From assembly GCA_041477005.1 (NCBI GenBank), contig JBGOUJ010000212.1, positions 1 to 10,977 of the forward strand: a DNA stretch of 10,977 bases. The letters are read 5' to 3'. The translations under genes were made by a program, and so were the position numbers. The DNA comes from JBGOUJ01 sp041477005 (GTDB taxonomy: Bacteria; Acidobacteriota; Terriglobia; Bryobacterales; JACQDG01). The notes below the pieces were generated by a model. The model did not search any database. It was not told the origin of the DNA and was given only the letters and a program-made list of their open reading frames with translations. Shown one piece after another: positions 6,823 to 10,977 of the stretch (its first letter is position 1; each line of letters begins with the position of its first letter).

Positions 6823-7290
6823 TCAACCGCGGTGGCTGGCTTCGTGCGCCTGCAGCATGCTCCAGAGCCAGTCGCCGGAGCGCTCGCGGTCCCATTGCGG
6901 GGTGGGCTCAAAATAACCGGTACCGGGCGCCAGATGCCGCTTCACCACGTCCTCGTTCAAGGTGACGCCTAGGCTGGGCTTGTCCGGAACCTTGATAAAT
7001 CCCTTGTTGATGATGGGTTTGTCGATGCCTTCCACAAGGTCGTCCCACCACGGAACATCCAGCGAGTGGTTTTCGCAGGCCAGGAAATTCGCCGTGGCAG
7101 CGGCGCAGTGCACGCTCGCCAGGGCGCGAAGATCGGTGATCTTGAGCGCAGAGGGGCGCGAGTTGGTGTTGACGTTCCGTTGCGCCGCGTGTTCGGCCGG
7201 GGCTTCCCGCGACAGAAGCGCGCCGCCCATGATCCCGGCCGAGGTCTTGAACAGATCCCGCCGGCCTATTCTACTATTGCGTTTAAACAT
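6823..7290 (-). CDS. Internally deleted remnant of a Tat-exported mandelate racemase/muconate lactonizing enzyme (probable pseudogene)
   Basis: The open frame from ATG 7290 gives 155 residues, against roughly 400 or more for the family. A Tat signal (RRDLFKTSAGIMGGALL, 10-26) is followed by LKITDLRALA (49-58), which matches the first strand of the enolase-superfamily N-terminal domain. The next residues, SVHCAAATANFLACENHSLD (59-78), belong near the end of the TIM barrel. VPDKPSLGVTLNEDVV (101-116) is the usual C-terminal signature. The join at about nt 7115 therefore skips the barrel strands holding the catalytic Lys/Asp/Glu residues, while reading frame, signal and termini remain. GGGGAGAAGACG precedes the ATG, so it may still be translated, but it should not be active. 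It is first in the leftward operon, 24 bp before the RraA-like gene. The upstream extension of the frame to 7416 is not needed. A misassembly could mimic the deletion. Confidence 0.7.
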   Translation of the reverse strand: MFKRNSRIGRRDLFKTSAGIMGGALLSREAPAEHAAQRNVNTNSRPSALKITDLRALASVHCAAATANFLACENHSLDVPWWDDLVEGIDKPIINKGFIKVPDKPSLGVTLNEDVVKRHLAPGTGYFEPTPQWDRERSGDWLWSMLQAHEASHRG

Positions 7291-7400
7291 TACCGTCTTC
7301 TCCCCTCTCTGGGGGGTATTCCGACTACGTTCCGATTGCTCACGTCCGCGCCTTGGGTCGGCAGCGTTTGGCCCTGCGATTTCCATTTTCGTTCCCGTAC

Positions 7401-7422
7401 GGTCGAAAGTATACACCAGACC
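7401..7422. promoter_or_regulatory. Candidate operator dyad GGTC-N4-GTATAC-N4-GACC
   Basis: A 22-bp symmetric site has a perfect GTATAC core (7409-7414) and matched outer arms GGTC (7401-7404) and GACC (7419-7422); the two inner 4-base spacers do not pair. GTATAC-centred dyads are typical of GntR-family (FadR/VanR type) repressors, which often control sugar-acid genes. On the minus strand it overlaps TATACT (7408-7413), a possible -10 for the operon about 118 bp ahead of the first start codon. No regulator gene is visible in the window. Confidence 0.4.
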
Positions 7423-7456
7423 GCCTCTGCGGGGACAGTTGAAGCCCGGTTTTTCG

Positions 7457-7506
7457 CCCCGGCAGCCTCAGGCCGCTCCGAAGCCGCCAGTCCCGGCCGT
7501 CCGGGG
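7457..7506. repeat. GC-rich nested inverted repeat
   Basis: CCCCGG (7457-7462) pairs with CCGGGG (7501-7506), and inside it GGCCG (7471-7475) pairs with CGGCC (7494-7498). It could fold as an interrupted hairpin. There is no following T-run, so it is not an obvious terminator. Confidence 0.3.
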
Positions 7507-7555
7507 TAAAGGTACGCACCCGGGCAGCCCTTGAAAAGCGACATTCAGGAACCCG

Positions 7556-7560
7556 CTGAA
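7556..7560. repeat. Left target-site duplication of the insertion sequence
   Basis: CTGAA occurs here and again at 9545-9549, immediately outside the element. Including the preceding G, GCTGAA (7555-7560 and 9544-9549) is shared. A 5-6 bp duplication fits IS1634-type transposition. Confidence 0.6.
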
Positions 7561-7562
7561 AC

Positions 7563-7584
7563 CTAGCGCATGTTTAGCGTTTTT
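7563..7584 (+). repeat. Left terminal inverted repeat of the IS
   Basis: It begins CTAGCGCATGTTTA and continues to a T-run; the first 14 bases are identical to the inverted right end. Two mismatches (positions 15 and 17) occur in 22. Confidence 0.85.
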
Positions 7585-7629
7585 CTTGTAAGTACTTGAT
7601 TCCACGTGGGCGGTTTCCCGGTTTGGTCA

Positions 7630-9375
7630 CTACATGACGGTTTCGTGGCCCTCCAGCGGTCGGGGCGGATTGAGTTGCGTGATGCCCAGTGTTTTGAGAA
7701 CCTCGGCGGCATGTTGGCTGCCTCGGGTCACACAGAGCTTGTGGCCGACGGTCAGGTCCACTTGCACGCAACGCACGCTCTCCAGAGCTCGCCAGGCAAA
7801 CGGTGAGGATAGGGCACTGCCGGCACGGCTCAATCTCTTCTCCATCGCCCGATCCAGCAAGAAAGCCAGAGCGGCGACGAACACGTGGGCTCGCACGCGG
7901 TTGTCCCAGCGATGATGGACCGGCCGCACGTCCAGCACATGCTTCAGGTGCGCAAAGCCCCGCTCCACCTCATTGAGGTCCTTGTAGGCACTGACCACTT
8001 CCACGGCCGATAGCCCCGCCTCCTCGGTTTGCAACACATACTTGCCTTCGTAAGCCTTCTCGCGCTCCAAGTACACCCGATGCTCAAAGAAGGAAAATTT
8101 TCCCTTCCGCAACGCCCAGTCGAAATAGCGATGCCCATGATGCTGGCGCAAGCAGCGCGCCGCCGCTGCTCCAATCTTCTCCGGCTCCTTCAGTTCCCCC
8201 TTGTCCACCCGCTGCTGTAAGGCTTCCAGGTCCTTTCGTGCCCGCTCCATCGACTGTTGCCGCATGCTTCGCTCGTATTGCTCCCGCTCTTCACTGTGCA
8301 CTACCAAGATCCTTACCCCCGGCTCCTGGCCCGCCACTTCCTGCACCCGCGTCTGGGGAGGCGTAGCTTTTTCTCCCGCTGTGATCCCGACCGGGCAGTC
8401 CTGCCACTGCCCCCGTCTCTCCGCCTCCTGGATGTAGTCATAAATGTGCTGGCGTCGCCGTCGCTGCAATCCCACCACATATCCCCACCCGTCCTTTCGC
8501 AGCTTCTCCAGATTCTGCACGTTCACCATGCCGCGGTCTCCCACAAACACCACTCGGCCCAACTCGAATCGTTTTCGTAAGTCGTCCAGCACTTCCTGCA
8601 CGGTGGTTTGATCCAGGCGATTGCCGGCAAACACATGGTGCGCGATCGGCCATCCGTCCACCATCACCACCCCCATCAGAACCTGCCGATTCCGCGGTTT
8701 GCCATCCCGGCTGTATCCGAACTTCCCCAGTTCGGCGGGCCCCCTCCCCTCGAAGTAGGTCGAAGTGATGTCGTAAAACACCAGGTCCGCGCGCAAACTG
8801 AACAGATTCCGCAGTTGCAGATAAATCTCTTTCTCGATGCGGGCCTTTTCTACCAACAGATCATCCAAAGTGTGATACCACAGCCCCAATTGCTCAAAGC
8901 CGACCTTCACCCGCCGCCACGGCTTCCATTGCGGCACCCAGCGACTTCCCTCTGCGGTGCACACGTAGAAATCTTCCAGCCACTGCGCCAGAGCGTGCTC
9001 GCTGCCGGGCCGCGTGAGACGATTGGCCACCAACGGGAAGACCCGTTCTGACAGCGGCTGACCGTGGCGCAGTCGGCGGCGAGGGCCATCTAGGATGGGA
9101 CCCAGACCCAGTTCCCGGCACAGATGCGAGGCCGCCAGAACCGGGCCCCACGTCCAGGCCTGCGGCGTGGACAGTTCCTCCGCAGAGACCCAACGAGGGG
9201 CGCCATCCTCGCCCTGCAGCAGGCGCACCAAGGAATCCAGGTGGGGAGCCAGCAAATCCTTGCGGCCCAGATGGGCCACGACGCGCTGCTTGACCTTGTC
9301 GCCTTGCCGGAAATTTTCCACCAAGCGGAGGTAGCTGTGGCGGCCACCGGCTGCTTTGACCTCTCGGAGGAACAT
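7630..9375 (-). CDS. IS1634 family DDE transposase
   Basis: 581 residues, a usual length for IS1634-type transposases of the IS4 superfamily, with an RNase H-like catalytic core that cuts and rejoins the element ends. The DDE residues can be placed: Asp202 in FYDITSTYFEG (200-210), Asp280 in VVFVGDRGMVN (275-285), and Glu471 in YKDLNEVERGFAHLK (464-478), where Tyr464, Glu471 and Lys478 keep the Y..E..K spacing and Leu467 replaces the Arg of the classical signature. GYSRDGKPRNRQVLMGVV (220-237) is a strong family marker. A long insertion rich in charged helix (about 300-430) lies between the second Asp and the Glu, as in this group. The frame is intact. The ATG at 9375 was chosen because an in-frame stop lies shortly upstream. 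Ribosome site is weak. Confidence 0.93.
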   Translation of the reverse strand: MFLREVKAAGGRHSYLRLVENFRQGDKVKQRVVAHLGRKDLLAPHLDSLVRLLQGEDGAPRWVSAEELSTPQAWTWGPVLAASHLCRELGLGPILDGPRRRLRHGQPLSERVFPLVANRLTRPGSEHALAQWLEDFYVCTAEGSRWVPQWKPWRRVKVGFEQLGLWYHTLDDLLVEKARIEKEIYLQLRNLFSLRADLVFYDITSTYFEGRGPAELGKFGYSRDGKPRNRQVLMGVVMVDGWPIAHHVFAGNRLDQTTVQEVLDDLRKRFELGRVVFVGDRGMVNVQNLEKLRKDGWGYVVGLQRRRRQHIYDYIQEAERRGQWQDCPVGITAGEKATPPQTRVQEVAGQEPGVRILVVHSEEREQYERSMRQQSMERARKDLEALQQRVDKGELKEPEKIGAAAARCLRQHHGHRYFDWALRKGKFSFFEHRVYLEREKAYEGKYVLQTEEAGLSAVEVVSAYKDLNEVERGFAHLKHVLDVRPVHHRWDNRVRAHVFVAALAFLLDRAMEKRLSRAGSALSSPFAWRALESVRCVQVDLTVGHKLCVTRGSQHAAEVLKTLGITQLNPPRPLEGHETVM

Positions 9376-9393
9376 GCCATTTAGTCCACCACA

Positions 9394-9422
9394 ATACTAT
9401 CCTCATCGATGCGATAAATCAA
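9394..9422 (-). promoter_or_regulatory. Possible proximal transposase promoter
   Basis: On the minus strand TTGATT (9417-9422) and TAGTAT (9394-9399) are separated by 17 bp, close to the sigma-70 pattern. Transcription would start about 10-15 nt before the transposase ATG. Confidence 0.35.
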
Positions 9423-9470
9423 TAGGAATTATGGGGATTTCGCGGAAAAGTGTGTCACTACAAATTCTCC

Positions 9471-9499
9471 AAAATAGAAGTCCACTCTAATGTTTTCAA
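9471..9499 (-). promoter_or_regulatory. Possible distal transposase promoter
   Basis: On the minus strand TTGAAA (9494-9499) and TATTTT (9471-9476) are separated by exactly 17 bp, inside the element just after the right inverted repeat. This would give a leader of about 90 nt. Confidence 0.4.
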
Positions 9500-9522
9500 T
9501 GGCTTGCCGACCATGGAGGTCC

Positions 9523-9544
9523 AAAAAAGTTAAACATGCGCTAG
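9523..9544 (-). repeat. Right terminal inverted repeat of the IS
   Basis: Read on the minus strand it begins CTAGCGCATGTTTA followed by a T-run, matching the left end at about 20 of 22 positions. Confidence 0.85.
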
Positions 9545-9549
9545 CTGAA
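9545..9549. repeat. Right target-site duplication of the insertion sequence
   Basis: CTGAA directly abuts the right inverted repeat and matches 7556-7560. Confidence 0.6.
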
Positions 9550-9610
9550 CCGGCTTGGTTTGTTTCTCACCCACCAACCATGGCGGAAACTGTGTCATAG
9601 TCACTGCAAT

Positions 9611-10977
9611 ATGCGCTATTTCTCGATCCTCTTGCTGGTGGCCGCCGCCGCCGCCCAAACCGATCCCCGGCAGGTGCGGAAATATCTGGACCCGCCGCTC
9701 GAGTCGCCGGACGTGGTGGCGTTTCAGGTGCGCCGTTACCTGATGCAGAAAGCCCCCAAGCTGCCGTCGCCCAACACGGCCGAGGCGTGGACGGCGGAAG
9801 CGGCGCGCCTGCGGCGAGAGATCCTCGCCAACGTGGTGTTTCACGGCTGGCCCCGGGCTTGGGTCGAGGCGGCGCCCCGGTTCGAAGACCTCGGCCGGAT
9901 CCCCTCCGGCCCGGGCTACCGGATGCGCAAGCTGCGCTACGAGATCGTCCCCGGCTTCTGGTCGACGGCGATTCTCTATGAACCGGAGACGATGCAGGGG
10001 AAGGTTCCGGCCATCCTGAACGTGAACGGCCACGTCGGCGCGCCGGGCAAGGCGGTGGAATACAAGCAGAAGCGCTGCATCAACCAGGCCAAGCAGGGGA
10101 TCCTCTCGCTGAACCTGGAATGGCTCAACATGGGCGAGCTCGTGGCTCGCGAGAACCAGCACTGGTTCGGCGCCCACCTCGACCTGGCCGGGGCGAACGG
10201 CGTCGGGCTGTTTTATCTGGCCATGCGAAAGGGCCTCGACTATCTCGACCGGCGCCCCGAGGTGGACCGCAGCCGCATCGGCGTCACCGGCCTTTCCGGC
10301 GGCGGCTGGCAGACGATTTTCCTCAGCGCCCTCGATGAGCGGGCCGCAGCAGCAGCTCCCGTCGCCGGCTATTCGGCCTTGATCTCGCGGATCGAGCGCC
10401 CCGCCGACACGGGCGATATCGAGCAGAACCCCACCGACCTGCTCCTCTACGCCGACTACACGCACCTTACGGCCATGCGGGCGCCCCGCCCGACCCTCCT
10501 CATGTATAACGCCGAAGACGATTGCTGCTTCCGCGCGCCGCTGGTGAAGCCTTACATATTCGACGAGGTGAAGCCGTTTTTCCGCCTTTACGGAAAAGAG
10601 GACCTGCTCGGCTGGCACGAGAACACCGACCCCGGGACCCACAACTACCAGCTCGACAATCGCGAGCAATCCTATCGTTTCTTCACCCAGCAGTTCGGAT
10701 TGACGGTGGTGGAGAAGGAAACGCCCGTCGATGGCGAAGTCAAGAGCGTCGAGGAGCTGGCGGTCGGCTTGCCGAAGGACAATCTGACCATCCTCGGCCT
10801 GGCCCGCAAGCTCGCCGCCCGCGTCGAGCGGGGGCCTGCCGACCGTGCCGGGCTGCAGCAGACGGTTCGTTACCACGAGGTTGCCGTGGAGCGGGCCTGG
10901 GCGCTCAACAACAGCAAGAACCGGGAGCTGGAGACCCATTCCTACCGCTTCGACTTCGCCAACGGCCTCAGCGCCGC
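9611..10977 (+). CDS. Secreted alpha/beta-hydrolase, acetylxylan-esterase-like, partial at 3' end
   Basis: The frame from ATG 9611 stays open to the window edge, giving at least 455 residues. A short hydrophobic signal peptide (about 1-16, ending before QTDP) points to export. The alpha/beta-hydrolase fold shows strand VPAILNVNGH (132-141), the nucleophile elbow GVTGLSGGGWQT (224-235) with Ser229, a probable acid Asp303 or Asp304 in LLMYNAEDDCCF (296-307), and His344 in DPGTHNYQLDNREQ (340-353). This layout fits acetylxylan esterase/acyl hydrolase-like proteins of soil bacteria that remove acyl groups from plant polysaccharide or sugar esters; exact substrate is unknown. The region past about 365 is probably an extra C-terminal domain. 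Only 61 bp separate the IS target duplication from the start codon, so its native upstream region is cut. No good Shine-Dalgarno is visible. The gene was divergent from the leftward operon before insertion. Confidence 0.85.
   Translation, partial: MRYFSILLLVAAAAAQTDPRQVRKYLDPPLESPDVVAFQVRRYLMQKAPKLPSPNTAEAWTAEAARLRREILANVVFHGWPRAWVEAAPRFEDLGRIPSGPGYRMRKLRYEIVPGFWSTAILYEPETMQGKVPAILNVNGHVGAPGKAVEYKQKRCINQAKQGILSLNLEWLNMGELVARENQHWFGAHLDLAGANGVGLFYLAMRKGLDYLDRRPEVDRSRIGVTGLSGGGWQTIFLSALDERAAAAAPVAGYSALISRIERPADTGDIEQNPTDLLLYADYTHLTAMRAPRPTLLMYNAEDDCCFRAPLVKPYIFDEVKPFFRLYGKEDLLGWHENTDPGTHNYQLDNREQSYRFFTQQFGLTVVEKETPVDGEVKSVEELAVGLPKDNLTILGLARKLAARVERGPADRAGLQQTVRYHEVAVERAWALNNSKNRELETHSYRFDFANGLSA

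Larger units (their letters stand above)
7291..7560. other. Upstream region of the leftward catabolic operon, no gene seen
   Basis: About 270 bp with no convincing coding sequence. It holds the ribosome site for the ATG at 7290, the dyad at 7401-7422, a GC-rich inverted structure at 7457-7506 and, at its right edge, the insertion-sequence target duplication. Before the insertion this was probably the shared region between the operon and the esterase gene. Confidence 0.5.
7561..9544 (-). mobile_element. Complete IS1634-like insertion sequence
   Basis: About 1.98 kb bounded by inverted repeats at 7563-7584 and 9523-9544 that match at about 20 of 22 positions, both reading CTAGCGCATGTTTA inward from the tip. 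A 5-bp direct repeat, CTGAA, flanks it. One intact transposase gene fills most of the element on the minus strand. The left tip carries two extra bases (AC) between the direct repeat and the inverted repeat, so the exact left boundary is uncertain by 2-3 bp. Intact coding and well-matched ends suggest a recent, possibly still mobile copy. It sits in the intergenic region between the leftward operon and the esterase gene. Confidence 0.88.

Noticed and set aside
7066..7534. Plus-strand frames of 147 and 190 residues across the intergenic region
   Set aside because: They overlap the antisense of the enolase-family remnant, lack domain features and continue through the dyad and hairpin region.
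9550..9610. Promoter for the esterase between the IS and its start codon
   Set aside because: No convincing -35/-10 pair was found; only a weak TTGGT/ACCAA inverted repeat is present.
9530..10939. 469-residue open frame antisense to the esterase gene
   Set aside because: It runs opposite a frame with signal peptide, GxSxG and catalytic His context, and its own translation shows no recognisable domain.

Overview
The window is about 11 kb of GC-rich bacterial DNA. Its mix of exported (Tat or Sec) Gfo/Idh/MocA, RraA-like, mandelate-racemase-like and acetylxylan-esterase-like proteins, with a PafA-type phosphatase relative and an HpnB-type glycosyltransferase, resembles soil Acidobacteriota of the Solibacter/Bryobacter kind. 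That placement is inferred from gene content and was not tested by a search.

Left part (1-3381): a signal-peptide-bearing PafA-like alkaline phosphatase homologue runs leftward off the window edge. All five active-site positions that can be aligned in the visible part are substituted. Only 4 bp from its start codon, glpD (FAD-dependent glycerol-3-phosphate dehydrogenase) starts rightward. It overlaps by ATGA with a hopanoid-associated glycosyltransferase of the HpnB type, so the two are probably translationally coupled.

Middle (3382-7290, all leftward): reading 5' to 3' on the minus strand come an internally deleted remnant of a Tat-exported mandelate racemase/muconate lactonizing enzyme, an exported RraA-like lyase/aldolase-fold protein with a Gly/Ala-rich insert, and a Tat-exported Gfo/Idh/MocA oxidoreductase. 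A near-identical 129-bp copy of the last 42 codons and stop of the oxidoreductase lies just behind it, in the same frame. An HDOD-domain regulator follows and ends exactly against the hpnB stop codon. The three exported enzymes look like one catabolic operon for sugars or sugar acids acting outside the cytoplasm.

Right part (7291-10977): a divergent regulatory region carries a dyad around GTATAC. It is interrupted by a complete IS1634-like insertion sequence (about 7561-9544) with a DDE transposase, 22-bp inverted repeats and a 5-6 bp target duplication. Beyond it, a secreted alpha/beta-hydrolase (acetylxylan-esterase-like) reads rightward off the window end. Before the insertion, the esterase and the oxidoreductase operon would have been divergent neighbours about 330 bp apart, which suggests a shared carbohydrate-use function.
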